Part shown: piece after piece, positions 1-7,337 of the stretch
Layout: each line of letters begins with the position of its first letter
How positions within the stretch are numbered: the first letter of the stretch is position 1
Source: Candidatus Iainarchaeum sp.
Lineage (GTDB): Archaea; B1Sed10-29
Assembly: GCA_003558235.1 (NCBI GenBank)
Contig: PWMI01000015.1
Span: 1-32,961, forward strand
Length of the DNA: 32,961 nt
Direction of reading: 5' to 3'
The notes under the pieces: generated by a model
The model's input: the letters and a program-made list of their open reading frames with translations, nothing else
What the model was told of the DNA's origin: nothing
The model's database searches: none
Made by a program: the position numbers and the translations under genes

Positions 1-177
1 AGGGTTCTTCCTGATGCTTACTTGGTTAAGGAGGGATCTAGAGCTATAGATTTAGCTTTTGCTGTTCACTCTGATATTGGTGAGTCTTTTAAGGGCGCCA
101 TCGATGCTAGGACAGATAAAAAATTGGGTAAAGAATCGGAGTTGAAGCATGGTGATGTTGTGAAGATACTTACTTAG
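1..177 (+). CDS. YchF-like ribosome-binding GTPase, C-terminal TGS domain (5' truncated by window)
   Basis: An open frame enters from the left edge and stops at TAG 175-177, giving 58 residues. The visible part has the look of a TGS domain: VLPDAYLVKEGS, then AVHSDIGESF, then DARTDKKLG, ending HGDVVKIL. This matches the C-terminal end of the archaeal YchF/Obg-family GTPases (COG0012), which bind nucleotide with an N-terminal G domain and associate with ribosomes. The GTPase motifs lie outside the window, so the assignment rests on the TGS segment alone; DRG-type GTPases also end in TGS. Its stop overlaps the stop of the convergent gene at 170-487 by 8 bases. Confidence 0.75.
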   Translation, partial: RVLPDAYLVKEGSRAIDLAFAVHSDIGESFKGAIDARTDKKLGKESELKHGDVVKILT

Positions 178-487
178 TGTCTTTCTCTAGTTCTTTCTTT
201 GCTTCTGCGGCTGCTTTTCTGAGTTCTTTTTCGAATGGCATTTCCTCTGATCCAATTGGGAATGGGTAGCCTAGTTCTTCCGCTGCTTTTTCTTCTTCTT
301 TGAGGGCTGTTTCGAAGATTGCTATTTCCTTCTTTTTCTTTAGTCTCGCTAGTGCGTAGTAGTATGCGTTTATGATGGTATCTAATCCCATCTTTCTTCT
401 TTCTGGGCCTCTGGATATCTCGCTAACGTATAGCTCTACTAGCCTGTAGGCTATTTCTTCGTCCGATGGTGCTCTTTTTATCGCCAT
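170..487 (-). CDS. Small helical hypothetical protein
   Basis: 105 residues, not recognised. It is rich in Lys, Glu and Ala and looks almost entirely alpha-helical, with no membrane segment and no cysteine. A stretch near residues 33-60 (GLDTIINAYYYALARLKKKK) could form a helical hairpin. The ATG is preceded by AGGAG about 8 bases upstream, which supports the start. It is followed closely upstream (10 bases) by the coiled-coil gene at 498-1211, so the two are probably co-transcribed. It converges with the YchF-like gene and overlaps its end. Confidence 0.7.
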   Translation of the reverse strand: MAIKRAPSDEEIAYRLVELYVSEISRGPERRKMGLDTIINAYYYALARLKKKKEIAIFETALKEEEKAAEELGYPFPIGSEEMPFEKELRKAAAEAKKELEKDTK

Positions 488-497
488 TTTTTTTCTC

Positions 498-1211
498 CTA
501 CTCGTTTCTTGCTATTGCTCCTAGCGTTATTTTCCCTTGTTCCCTGAATTTTTCAAGTGATTTTTCAGCCATCTGGTCTCTTTCGGTTGCTCTAACCGTC
601 TTTTTGGCTTTGTTTTTGCTTCTTACTTTGCTTATTTTTTCTTTTAGTTGATCTATTTCTTCTTCGAGTTCATCTATTTGGTTGTATGTCTTTATCATTT
701 CTTGGTGGTACTTTTCGCTTCTGTCTGCTCTTTGTGTCACTATTTTGTGGTGTATGTTGGCTTCGGTTGTGATTTGTCGAACTTCTTTCTTGAGGTCTTT
801 TTGTTCTTTCTTGAGTATTGATATCTTCTTTGCGTCTTCTTTTTTCTTTTCCAGTTCTTCGAGTTTTTCGAGTATTCTTTCTTCTTCTTTCCTGGATACT
901 GGTTCTGTTTGGTACTTCCAGTAAACTTGATTGTGTTCTTTTTTGTATGCCTCGTATGATTTTTCCAGTTCCCCTTGAACTTTAGCTAGTTCTTTTTGGA
1001 CTTGTTCTAGCCTACTCTTTTTGCTGTCTTTTTCCTGGTTTTTTTGTTGTCTTAGTGCTTTGTGTCTTGAGACTGATTTGTTTTCTTCGTCTCTCTTCTC
1101 TTTCAGTGCATTTATCTCTTTTTTGAGTTTGTTTGAGAGAGCCATCTTCTCCTGTTTTTTTCTTTCAAGAGTGTTTATTTCCATGTTCTCGTTTCTCTTT
1201 TCTTGATTCAT
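498..1211 (-). CDS. Archaeal coiled-coil protein (COG1340-like)
   Basis: 237 residues made almost entirely of charged heptad-like sequence (Lys, Glu, Gln, Arg), predicted as a long coiled coil from about residue 10 to 200. The C-terminal tail (about 205-237, ending TLGAIARNE) is shorter and less regular. Size and composition resemble the uncharacterised archaeal coiled-coil family COG1340, found widely beside housekeeping genes; its molecular role is not established. A TATA-like box lies 29 bases before the ATG, suggesting a leaderless or short-leader mRNA. It sits between two other small helical proteins on the same strand and may interact with the coiled-coil protein encoded at 1257-1676. 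Confidence 0.7.
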   Translation of the reverse strand: MNQEKRNENMEINTLERKKQEKMALSNKLKKEINALKEKRDEENKSVSRHKALRQQKNQEKDSKKSRLEQVQKELAKVQGELEKSYEAYKKEHNQVYWKYQTEPVSRKEEERILEKLEELEKKKEDAKKISILKKEQKDLKKEVRQITTEANIHHKIVTQRADRSEKYHQEMIKTYNQIDELEEEIDQLKEKISKVRSKNKAKKTVRATERDQMAEKSLEKFREQGKITLGAIARNE

Positions 1212-1239
1212 GTTTGCACCATTAATTTAGGTCTTTGAA

Positions 1240-1247
1240 TTTATAAA
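1240..1247 (-). promoter_or_regulatory. TATA-like box for the coiled-coil gene 498-1211
   Basis: The palindromic octamer TTTATAAA lies 29 bases upstream of the ATG at 1211, at the position expected for an archaeal TATA box serving a transcript that starts at or a few bases before the start codon. It lies in the gap between the genes at 498-1211 and 1257-1676, so the downstream pair seems to have its own promoter. Confidence 0.55.
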
Positions 1248-1256
1248 TTTTATTGC

Positions 1257-1676
1257 TTATTTCTTTACTTCTGCTCTTAGGTCGAAGAACTGTCTTTCGA
1301 GTGCCTCTATTTTGTTTCTTAGTTCTTTTATTTCTTTGTCTATGTAGTCTCTTTGGCTTGAAAGTTGTAGGTCTCTTTTTATCTTGATCTCTTTCTTTAC
1401 TTTGTCTATCTTGGCGTCTATTCTTTCCATTAATTCCTCTTTGTTTTCTTGGAATGCTTTCCTTGTTTCTATCGTTAGTCTTGATTTTATGAAGTCTTCG
1501 TATCCTTGTTCAGCTTTTTTCAAGGTTCCTTCGGCTTCTTGTTTTTTTAGACCGAGTTCTTCCAGGTTTTTGAGTATTTCTTGTTTTTCTTCTCCTTTGA
1601 TGAGCATGTCTAGTACTATTTCACGCATCTCTTTGCTGGATTGTTTTTCTTCTGTTTTCTTTTTGAATAGGCTCAT
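1257..1676 (-). CDS. Coiled-coil hypothetical protein
   Basis: 139 residues, not recognised. The N-terminus (MSLFKKKTEEK) is basic. Residues about 17-60 contain a short helical unit (LDMLIKGEEKQEILKNLEELG) with a leucine repeat reminiscent of a small helical bundle. The last half is a Lys/Glu coiled coil ending LERQFFDLRAEVKK. GGAG lies about 8 bases before the ATG. It is transcribed toward the other coiled-coil gene, with 45 bases between them that hold a TATA-like box. No enzymatic motif is visible; a structural or scaffolding role is only a guess. Confidence 0.65.
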   Translation of the reverse strand: MSLFKKKTEEKQSSKEMREIVLDMLIKGEEKQEILKNLEELGLKKQEAEGTLKKAEQGYEDFIKSRLTIETRKAFQENKEELMERIDAKIDKVKKEIKIKRDLQLSSQRDYIDKEIKELRNKIEALERQFFDLRAEVKK

Positions 1677-1800
1677 TTTGGTCTCCTTTTTTTCGGTGTG
1701 TTTATTTTGTATTTGGTGTTTAATTAGTTTTGTTAATTAACTTTGATTAACTTGTTGTTGGGGAAAAAAGGTTTTCTTCGATGTTGATTAGAGTTTTTGT

Positions 1801-1971
1801 ATGGATGATTGTGCACAGATTTCAGCTGAGTTGTTGATATTGATGGCTGCGGTGGTTGGTTTTGCTCTTTTGTTGATTCAGAGTTTGTCTTCTACTTCTG
1901 GTCAGGCTGCTGAGAAACTTAATGAGTCCACCAGTAAGCTTTTGGAGGAAATTGGGAATATAACGGGGTGA
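1801..1971 (+). CDS. Tiny prepilin-like protein (56 aa)
   Basis: ATG at 1801 opens a 56-residue frame; an in-frame TAG at 1789-1791 rules out a longer start on ATG. The N-terminus reads MDDCAQISAELLILMAAVV: Ala-Gln followed by Glu at +5 and about 20 hydrophobic residues, the archaeal class III signal pattern (cut after Ala, Glu at +5). The rest is a short amphipathic tail (SLSSTSGQAAEKLNESTSKL). The usual Lys/Arg before the cleavage site is replaced by Asp-Asp-Cys, which weakens the call. It is followed 4 bases later by a second gene with the same QISAEL motif and then by a standard class III pilin, so the three probably form one transcript. Confidence 0.65.
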   Translation: MDDCAQISAELLILMAAVVGFALLLIQSLSSTSGQAAEKLNESTSKLLEEIGNITG

Positions 1972-1975
1972 TTTT

Positions 1976-2152
1976 TTGGAGGATAGGGCGCAGATTTCAG
2001 CTGAGTTGATAATTGTTTTGGCTGCTTTGCTTGCTGTGGCTGTGATATTCATAGGTAGTTTGGATACTTTTTCCAGGAGGGCGAGGGATCGTCTTAGGAA
2101 GGAGATGGATAGGGCTCTTCAGAGTCAGATTGATATCGGTAAGTGGAGTTGA
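1976..2152 (+). CDS. Tiny prepilin-like protein (58 aa, TTG start)
   Basis: 58 residues from a TTG at 1976; no in-frame ATG or GTG exists after the upstream stop at 1961-1963 and before the motif. The N-terminus reads as MEDRAQISAELIIVLAALL, with Arg-Ala before Gln and Glu at +5, then one membrane helix. The tail after the helix is strongly basic and helical (DTFSRRARDRLRKEMDRA). It shares AQISAEL with its upstream neighbour, suggesting duplication followed by divergence of the tails. The start is 4 bases after the preceding stop, so translation is probably coupled. The next gene begins 21 bases later. Confidence 0.65.
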   Translation: MEDRAQISAELIIVLAALLAVAVIFIGSLDTFSRRARDRLRKEMDRALQSQIDIGKWS

Positions 2153-2173
2153 GTTTATTCAGGGGTTTTTTGG

Positions 2174-2539
2174 ATGATGCGTGGCCAGGTTTCTCTTGAG
2201 TATCTGCTGGTTTTCGGGGTCTCTGTTTCTATGTTTTTGTTTGTTCTGCCTGTTATTAGTAATGCTAGGGGTGCTTCGAGTGATGTTGCTAGGGTGGTTT
2301 ATCTTGAGCGTTTGGCTCAGGATCTTTCAGTTAATTGTGAGAGGTTGTCTCTTTTGGGTTCTTCTTGTTACTCTTTTTCTTTGAATTACCCTGTTTCCAT
2401 AGTGGTTGTGGGTGATAATTTGGTTGTTGGTTGCTCAAATTCTTCTTTGAATTTTTCTGTTGGTTGGAGCGAGTTTTGTGGTGTTGATGAGGGTTTTTTT
2501 AGTGTTGGGGATACTGTTTCTGTTTGTTTTGTTGGGTGA
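2174..2539 (+). CDS. Class III signal peptide prepilin
   Basis: 121 residues. The N-terminus MMRGQVSLEYLLVFGVSV is a textbook archaeal class III signal peptide: Arg-Gly before the cut, Gln at +1, Glu at +5, Tyr at +6, then a hydrophobic helix. The remainder looks like a beta-rich pilin head with four cysteines spread through it (near NCERL, SSCYS, VGCSN and EFCGV) plus a fifth near the C-terminus, so disulfides are likely outside the cell. Two ATGs occur in tandem (2174 and 2177), and GGGG about 8 bases upstream fits either. It is the last gene of a three-gene + strand set and overlaps the end of the convergent gene at 2499-2858 by 41 bases. Confidence 0.8.
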   Translation: MMRGQVSLEYLLVFGVSVSMFLFVLPVISNARGASSDVARVVYLERLAQDLSVNCERLSLLGSSCYSFSLNYPVSIVVVGDNLVVGCSNSSLNFSVGWSEFCGVDEGFFSVGDTVSVCFVG

Positions 2540-2858
2540 TGCTGCTTCTGAAGGTTATGTTTTTTTCTTGTCCTCTTATTCTCCTGGTGATCGCTATCTT
2601 TCCTTTTGGGTTGAGTTCTAGGTTGGGGTTTATTTTCTGTATTTTGCTGAAGCAGTTTTGCTTTGGAGTATTGTTTTTTATGCATGTTTCGACTATGTCT
2701 TGGGCTTGTTGCTGTAGGAGCTCGGTGTTTAGGTTTGTTGTCTCTGTGTTTGGTCGATTGGTTTCCACGGTGGTGATGAATGCTGTTAGTAGTATTAGGC
2801 AGATCGCTGCCTCTGTTCCTAGTGCGAATCCTTTCCTTGGTTTGTGATCTTTCTTCAT
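2499..2858 (-). CDS. Prepilin-like protein with acid at +6
   Basis: 119 residues. The basic N-terminus (MKKDHKPRKG) is followed by FALGTEAAICLILLTAFI. If cut after Gly10, a Glu stands at +6 rather than the usual +5, then a membrane helix. The tail is polar, Asn/Gln/Thr-rich, with two cysteines about ten residues apart (DIVETCIKN and QNCFSK). Its ATG overlaps the TGA of the upstream gene as ATGA (2855-2858), so translation is coupled. It is the last gene of the four-gene cluster A on the - strand. The final part overlaps the convergent pilin gene at 2174-2539, so the C-terminus is the least certain section. Confidence 0.6.
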   Translation of the reverse strand: MKKDHKPRKGFALGTEAAICLILLTAFITTVETNRPNTETTNLNTELLQQQAQDIVETCIKNNTPKQNCFSKIQKINPNLELNPKGKIAITRRIRGQEKNITFRSSITQQNKQKQYPQH

Positions 2859-3358
2859 TCGATTACACCTGCTTTGATTGTGTGGATTTTTCCTTCGAGT
2901 AGTGCTATTCTTTTTATTTTTCTTTCCGTTTGGTCTTTGGTTTTCTGAATCTTTTTCTCGAGTACTTTGTGGTTATCTATTGATTCTATTTTTAGGTGGC
3001 TTAGATCGTGTCCAACCCCTAGTTTTTGGTTTATTTGATCTAGGGTCATCTCTTCTAGCTGCATTACTTTTTCTGGGTCTAGGTGGTGGTTTTGCACGGT
3101 TTTTTGACTGTATTTTGCTAGTCCGATTCTTTCTATGTCTCTTTCTTTTTCGTGCCAATCCGTGGGGGCTCCTTGTGTTGTTATTAGTATTTCCGTGGCT
3201 TCGTATAGTGCCCTGTCTTTCTGGAGCTGGGTATGCGTGTTTTTTGAGTGGTTGATTAGTATCATTGAGTAGCTGAGGGTGGTGGTCATTGTGGCTATCA
3301 CCATTATGGTCGCGATGGTTGCGTCCATCGTGCCTATCTGTCCTTTTTGGAGTACCAT
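2855..3358 (-). CDS. Prepilin-like protein, QIGTMDA type
   Basis: 167 residues using ATG at 3358, which overlaps the preceding gene by 25 bases. A longer reading up to 3538 is possible but its extra part is an arginine-rich shadow of the upstream gene. The N-terminus MVLQKGQIGTMDATIATI has Lys-Gly before Gln and Asp at +6, followed by a Met/Thr-rich membrane helix. The rest is helical and charged, ending in a Lys/Glu coiled-coil-like stretch (about 120-160). The TMDA motif recurs in the cluster B protein at 23628-23933, which suggests the two occupy equivalent places in a filament. It ends in an ATGA overlap with the next gene. Confidence 0.65.
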   Translation of the reverse strand: MVLQKGQIGTMDATIATIMVIATMTTTLSYSMILINHSKNTHTQLQKDRALYEATEILITTQGAPTDWHEKERDIERIGLAKYSQKTVQNHHLDPEKVMQLEEMTLDQINQKLGVGHDLSHLKIESIDNHKVLEKKIQKTKDQTERKIKRIALLEGKIHTIKAGVIE

Positions 3359-3699
3359 GGTTTTAGGGATGCGCATACTAATCCTTCGTGGCTCGCTGTT
3401 GCTTCGGGGGCTATTGTTGTGGATTTGGCTTTTGCTTCGCCTTCTTCGAGTGTTAACCTGTTTTTTTCTATCTTGGTTGGGAGGGTGAGTGTTTCGTTGG
3501 TTTGGATAGATCTTCCGTGTATGTACATGTAGCTGCATCTTTGTGCTGTTTTGTCTATCTTTTCGTATGTTCTGATTCTTTCTAGGGTTGTTTTGAACTG
3601 TTGTCTTGTTTGGTTTTGTGATTGAAGTGCTGCGAGGATTAGTAGTGAGTATGCGGTTACTGCCAGTAGGAACTCGAGGGTGACCTGGGCTTTTTTCAT
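3334..3699 (-). CDS. Class III signal peptide prepilin
   Basis: 121 residues. MKKAQVTLEFLLAVTAYS is a clear class III signal peptide: Lys-Ala before the cut, Gln at +1, Glu at +5, Phe at +6, then a hydrophobic helix to about residue 26. The mature part starts with a polar helix (RQQFKTTLERIRTYEKIDK) and continues into a small head holding two cysteines (QRCSYM and LVCASL). Its ATG overlaps the stop of the upstream gene as ATGA (3696-3699), and its own 3' end overlaps the next gene by 25 bases. It is the second gene of cluster A. Confidence 0.75.
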   Translation of the reverse strand: MKKAQVTLEFLLAVTAYSLLILAALQSQNQTRQQFKTTLERIRTYEKIDKTAQRCSYMYIHGRSIQTNETLTLPTKIEKNRLTLEEGEAKAKSTTIAPEATASHEGLVCASLKPWYSKKDR

Positions 3700-4316
3700 T
3701 TGGTTCCCTCCCTGGTTTCTATTTTGGTGTTGCTCGGTATGATCACTAGTTGTGTTCTTTTTCCTGTTCTCTGTTTAAATATGAATGAGGGTTCTCCTAG
3801 TATTTCTTCGGGGTTTTCGGTGTAATCGATGTATCCATTGTTTCTTACTGTTGCTTTTTTTCCTTTTATTGAGAGGTAGTTGATGCAGAGGGTGGCTTCT
3901 GGCTTTTTTGCTCCTAGTGCTTTGGCTGGGTCTTTCTTTAGGTGTTCAGCGATGTTTAGGGTTGCTTTCCCCGTGTTTTCACTTTTTTGGTAGGTGACAG
4001 GATCTAGGTGCCCTGCTTTCAACGTTACCTTTGTGTTTTTGTTGTTGTGTTCTTGAAGCCAGTTCAGTAGTTCTTCGCATGCTAATTGTTCTCTCACTAT
4101 TGGGTCTTTGTTGGTTGTTTTTTTCATGGAGTTTTTGATTGTGTCTCTGAATCCTTGGTTTAGTCTGTACTTTGTTTCCTGTGTTTCTTGGTTGAGTTGC
4201 ACGTGATTTTTTATGAGTCTGTTGTGTCTGTTCAGGGTTTCTTGTATCTGTAGTGCGTAGTAGGTTGTGGATATCGCTGTTAATAGTATCGCTGTGGCTA
4301 GAAATCCTTTTTTCAT
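3696..4316 (-). CDS. Large prepilin-like protein without acidic residue at +5
   Basis: 206 residues, first gene of the four-gene - strand cluster A and the largest pilin-like protein in the window. The N-terminus MKKGFLATAILLTAISTTYY has Lys-Lys-Gly and a hydrophobic helix but no Glu or Asp at +5 or +6. A polar helical stretch follows (about 25-75), then a larger globular domain with two cysteines (LACEEL, TLCINY). In type II secretion systems the pseudopilin lacking Glu5 (GspK) caps the tip; by analogy this could be a tip or initiator subunit, which is inference. It ends in an ATGA overlap with the next gene. It could instead be a plain signal-anchored protein. Confidence 0.6.
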   Translation of the reverse strand: MKKGFLATAILLTAISTTYYALQIQETLNRHNRLIKNHVQLNQETQETKYRLNQGFRDTIKNSMKKTTNKDPIVREQLACEELLNWLQEHNNKNTKVTLKAGHLDPVTYQKSENTGKATLNIAEHLKKDPAKALGAKKPEATLCINYLSIKGKKATVRNNGYIDYTENPEEILGEPSFIFKQRTGKRTQLVIIPSNTKIETREGTK

Positions 4317-4389
4317 GTTTACTTTGTTTTTGGGTTTTTTACGTTATTTCTTCTATTTGGATGCGTGAAATCTAGTTGTTTCTAGTTAG

Positions 4390-4397
4390 TTTTTTAA
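4390..4397 (+). promoter_or_regulatory. Possible TATA-like box for the M50 protease gene
   Basis: The octamer TTTTTTAA lies 22 bases before the ATG at 4420, the spacing seen for several other genes in this window. It is a weak match to the archaeal TATA consensus. It sits in the 103-base divergent gap between the M50 gene and pilin-like cluster A; no comparably good box was seen for the - strand cluster. Confidence 0.3.
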
Positions 4398-4419
4398 CGG
4401 AGTACTACCTACAGTATGT

Positions 4420-5031
4420 ATGCGTTTTGGTAGGACTGAGTTAATTCACTTGTTTATATCCATCGTGACCATAACTTTGGCTTTCTGGATTCTTTTTTCC
4501 AGGCGTGGGATTGGTCTTTTAGGGTCACTTGATGCTGGAACTGGTTTGATGGTTGTTTTTTTAGCTGTTGGGCTGGGTTTCTTTATTCACGAGGTTGGAC
4601 ATAAACTTGTGGCTGAGAAATTGGGTTGTAGAACCGTTTATAGGGCCTGGATGCCTGGTTTGTTGCTTGCTTTGGCTTTCGCGATGTTCACTCCATTTAT
4701 TTTTGCTGCTCCGGGGGCTGTTTATATACATAAGCGTTTTTTGAGTATTAGGGAGAATGGTTTGATTAGTTTGTCGGGTCCTTTGATGAACGTTATTCTT
4801 GGTGTTGCATTTCTTTTGATTTTTCTTAATGTTGGTTCGTTGAGTTTGCTTGGTTTCATTGCTTTGTTTGGTTTTCAGATTAATTTCTTCCTTGCTTTGT
4901 TTAATTTACTGCCTTTTCCTCCTTTGGATGGGAGTAAGGTGCTTAGTTGGAATCCCTTGGTGTGGGGGGTCATGTTCTTTTCGTTGGTTTACTTTAATTT
5001 CTTTTTCCCTGTCAGTATGTTTGGTTTTTAG
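4420..5031 (+). CDS. M50-family (site-2-protease-like) membrane metalloprotease
   Basis: 203 residues with about five or six membrane segments. HEVGH at residues 57-61 is the zinc-binding HExxH motif lying at the end of a transmembrane helix, and NLLPFPPLDG at 162-171 supplies the conserved Asp (170) that is the third ligand in the M50 family. Family members cut within membrane-embedded substrates. There is no PDZ or CBS domain, so this is a minimal form typical of archaea. Two ATGs overlap here (4416 and 4420); only 4420 is in frame. It stands alone on +, divergent from pilin-like cluster A and convergent with Cdc48; the substrate is unknown. Confidence 0.85.
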   Translation: MRFGRTELIHLFISIVTITLAFWILFSRRGIGLLGSLDAGTGLMVVFLAVGLGFFIHEVGHKLVAEKLGCRTVYRAWMPGLLLALAFAMFTPFIFAAPGAVYIHKRFLSIRENGLISLSGPLMNVILGVAFLLIFLNVGSLSLLGFIALFGFQINFFLALFNLLPFPPLDGSKVLSWNPLVWGVMFFSLVYFNFFFPVSMFGF

Positions 5032-5055
5032 GGGTATTTAAAAGGAGTTGATTGA

Positions 5056-5061
5056 TTTTTT
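5056..5061 (+). terminator. Possible poly-T terminator after the M50 gene
   Basis: A run of six T lies 25 bases past the stop at 5031 and just before the end of the convergent Cdc48 gene. Archaeal transcription often ends on short oligo-T stretches without a hairpin. T-runs are common throughout this strand, so the position rather than the run itself is the evidence. Confidence 0.3.
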
Positions 5062-5063
5062 GT

Positions 5064-7223
5064 TTAGACGTAGCTTACGCTTTGGGATCCTTCTTCGAAT
5101 TTTTGGTACTCTTCTCCGCTGACGTCTTTTAGGCTTGGTTTGACTTGTTTTAATGCTTCTTCGAAGTTTTCTTTGGTCACTTGTTCTACTTCCTTGTTTT
5201 TTCTTAATGCGTTCATCGCTGCTTCTCTTACTAATGCTTCTAGGTCTGCTCCTGAGTAGTCTTGTGTTTTTGTAGCGATTTCATCGATGTTTACTTCTTT
5301 TGATAGGGGTGTTTTTCGTGTGTGTACTTCTAGTATCTTTTTTCTTGTTTGTTTGCTTGGTTTTTGTGTTTTTACTAGTCTGTCGAATCGCCCTGGTCTT
5401 AGTAGTGCTGGGTCGACCATGTCTGGTCTGTTCGTTGCTCCTATCACTATGACTTCTTTGAGTTCTTCGAGTCCATCCATCTCTGTTAGTAGTTGGTTTA
5501 CTATTGACTCGGTTACGTGTGATCCTGTTGTTCTTCCTCTTTGTGGTGCTAGTGAGTCCACTTCATCGAAGAATATCACGCAGGGTGCTGATTGTCTTGC
5601 TTTTCTGAATATTTCCCTCATTCCTTTTTCGCTTTCTCCTACCCATTTGGATAGTAGTTCGGGTCCGTTTACTAGTATGAAGTTTGATTCGCTTTCTCTT
5701 GCTACTGCTTTTGCTAGTAGTGTTTTTCCTGTTCCGGGGGGTCCGTATATGAAGATTCCTTTTGGTGGCTTTATGCCTAGTTTGTCGAACTGTTTTGCGT
5801 ACTTGAGTGGCCATTCTACTGCTTCTTTTATGTTTTCTTTGACTTCTTCTAGGCCTCCTATGTCTTCCCATCTTACGTTTGGTTTTTCCACGAATACTTC
5901 TCTCATCGCGGAGGGTTGTACTTCTTTGTATGCTTCTTCAAAGTCTTCTTTGGTTACTTTTAGGTCTTTTAGTATCTCCATGGGTAGTTTTTCTTCTTCC
6001 ATGTCTATCTTGGGGGATATTCTTCGGAGGGTCTTCATGGCTGCTTCTCTTGCGAGTGCTTCTAGGTCTGCTCCAACGTATCCGTGGGTTCTGTTTGCTA
6101 GTTTACCTATGTCTACTTTTTCTCCTAGGGGCATTCCTGTTATGTGTATTTGAAGTATTTCTTTTCTTTCATCTTCGCTTGGTATCCCTAGTTCTACTTC
6201 TCTGTCGAATCTGCCTGCTCTTCTTAGCGCGGGGTCTATTGAGTTGACTCTGTTTGTTGCTCCTATAACTATTACGTCTCCACGTGATTCCATTCCGTCC
6301 ATGAGTGATAGTAGTTGCGCTACTATTCTTTTTTCTACTTCTCCCACTACTTCATCTCTTTTTGGGGCTATCGCGTCTATTTCATCTATGAATATTATTG
6401 CTGGAGCGTTTTTCTTCGCGTCTTTGAATATCTGTCTTAGTTTTCCTTCTGCTTCTCCAACGAACTTTGAAACTATCTCTGGTCCTTGTATGGTTGTGAA
6501 GTATGCGTCTGATTCGTTTGCTACTGCTTTTGCTAGTAGTGTTTTTCCTGTTCCGGGGGGCCCGTAGAGTAGTACTCCTTTTGGTGGATCTATCCCTATC
6601 TTTTTGAATAGTTCAGGGTGTTTTAGGGGTAACTCGACCATTTCCCTTACTTTTCTTATCTGTTCTTTCATTCCTCCTATGTCTTCGTAGGTTACTGATG
6701 GTCTTTCTTCAAGTTCTTCTATCGTTTCTTTTAGTATCTTGACTTCGGTGTCTGCTGTGACTTTGGTTATGCCTTTTGGTTTTACTTCTACTGCTTGGAA
6801 GGGTAGTGGTTGAGCGAGGTACGTTATGTATACTTTGTCTTGTTCTGATATTGGTTTTCCGACTAGGTTTTTTCTTATGAAGTCTTTCCAGTTTCCTCCG
6901 AATCGTATGTCTTTGGTTCTCTTGGTTCTGGCTAGTGCGAAGCTTTTTGTTGGTTTTATATCATCGAGTTTTTCTACTCTGACTTTGTCTCCTACTCCTG
7001 CCCCTGCGTTCTGTCTTATTATCCCGTCCATTCTCACTACTTTTCTGTCTTCGTCTTGTGGGTAGCTTTGCCATACTTTTGCTCCTGTTTCTCTTTCTCC
7101 GACTACTTTTACTATGTCTCCGCTGGATACGCCGAGTTCTCTCCTTGTGGCTGTGTCCATGCGGATTATTCCTTTTCCCAGGTCGGATCCGTATCCTTCT
7201 GCTACTTTTAGTTCTGCTGGCAT
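5064..7223 (-). CDS. Cdc48/VCP-type AAA+ ATPase (VAT-like)
   Basis: 719 residues, full length for the archaeal Cdc48/VAT family, which unfolds proteins for the proteasome and remodels complexes in the cytoplasm. The N-domain (double-psi beta-barrel plus a second subdomain) spans about 1-170. D1 has Walker A GPPGTGKT (221-228), Walker B with Asp280-Glu281 and a GRFDRE arginine-finger region near 337-342. D2 has Walker A 494-501, Walker B Asp553-Glu554 and RPGRFDR near 609-615. Both pore loops and the GADLEAL helix repeats are intact. The C-terminus ends SVSYV, only loosely like the HbYX proteasome-docking tail because Ser precedes Tyr. The ATG follows GGTG at a short distance; a TATA-like box is about 65 bases upstream. 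Confidence 0.97.
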   Translation of the reverse strand: MPAELKVAEGYGSDLGKGIIRMDTATRRELGVSSGDIVKVVGERETGAKVWQSYPQDEDRKVVRMDGIIRQNAGAGVGDKVRVEKLDDIKPTKSFALARTKRTKDIRFGGNWKDFIRKNLVGKPISEQDKVYITYLAQPLPFQAVEVKPKGITKVTADTEVKILKETIEELEERPSVTYEDIGGMKEQIRKVREMVELPLKHPELFKKIGIDPPKGVLLYGPPGTGKTLLAKAVANESDAYFTTIQGPEIVSKFVGEAEGKLRQIFKDAKKNAPAIIFIDEIDAIAPKRDEVVGEVEKRIVAQLLSLMDGMESRGDVIVIGATNRVNSIDPALRRAGRFDREVELGIPSEDERKEILQIHITGMPLGEKVDIGKLANRTHGYVGADLEALAREAAMKTLRRISPKIDMEEEKLPMEILKDLKVTKEDFEEAYKEVQPSAMREVFVEKPNVRWEDIGGLEEVKENIKEAVEWPLKYAKQFDKLGIKPPKGIFIYGPPGTGKTLLAKAVARESESNFILVNGPELLSKWVGESEKGMREIFRKARQSAPCVIFFDEVDSLAPQRGRTTGSHVTESIVNQLLTEMDGLEELKEVIVIGATNRPDMVDPALLRPGRFDRLVKTQKPSKQTRKKILEVHTRKTPLSKEVNIDEIATKTQDYSGADLEALVREAAMNALRKNKEVEQVTKENFEEALKQVKPSLKDVSGEEYQKFEEGSQSVSYV

Positions 7224-7288
7224 CTTTACACCTTTTTCGTGGTTGGGTTTTGAAGAAGTACTTCGTGTAGTATATTACTTCTTCTTCT

Positions 7289-7296
7289 CTTTTAAA
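7289..7296 (-). promoter_or_regulatory. TATA-like box for cdc48
   Basis: Read on the - strand the site is TTTAAAAG, a good archaeal TATA match 65 bases before the Cdc48 ATG. That would give a leader of roughly 35-45 bases, which carries a GGTG ribosome-binding site near the start codon. It lies in the divergent gap shared with radB. Confidence 0.45.
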
Positions 7297-7337
7297 TGTT
7301 TTTTATCTTTTTTTCCTTTGGTTTGTTCCGATTCTGT

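Noticed and set aside
498-1676. Low-complexity T/C-rich tracts on the + strand as repeats
   Set aside because: They are explained by Lys/Glu-rich coiled coils encoded on the - strand.
3359-3538. Extended start of the pilin-like gene at 2855-3358
   Set aside because: The added 60 residues are an arginine-rich shadow of the upstream pilin gene; the KGQ signal and Met at 3358 give a normal prepilin N-terminus.
5287-6153. Long + strand open frame of 288 codons opposite cdc48
   Set aside because: It is antisense to the conserved AAA+ domains and is Ser/Phe-rich, as expected from reversing Glu/Lys-rich codons; no family features.
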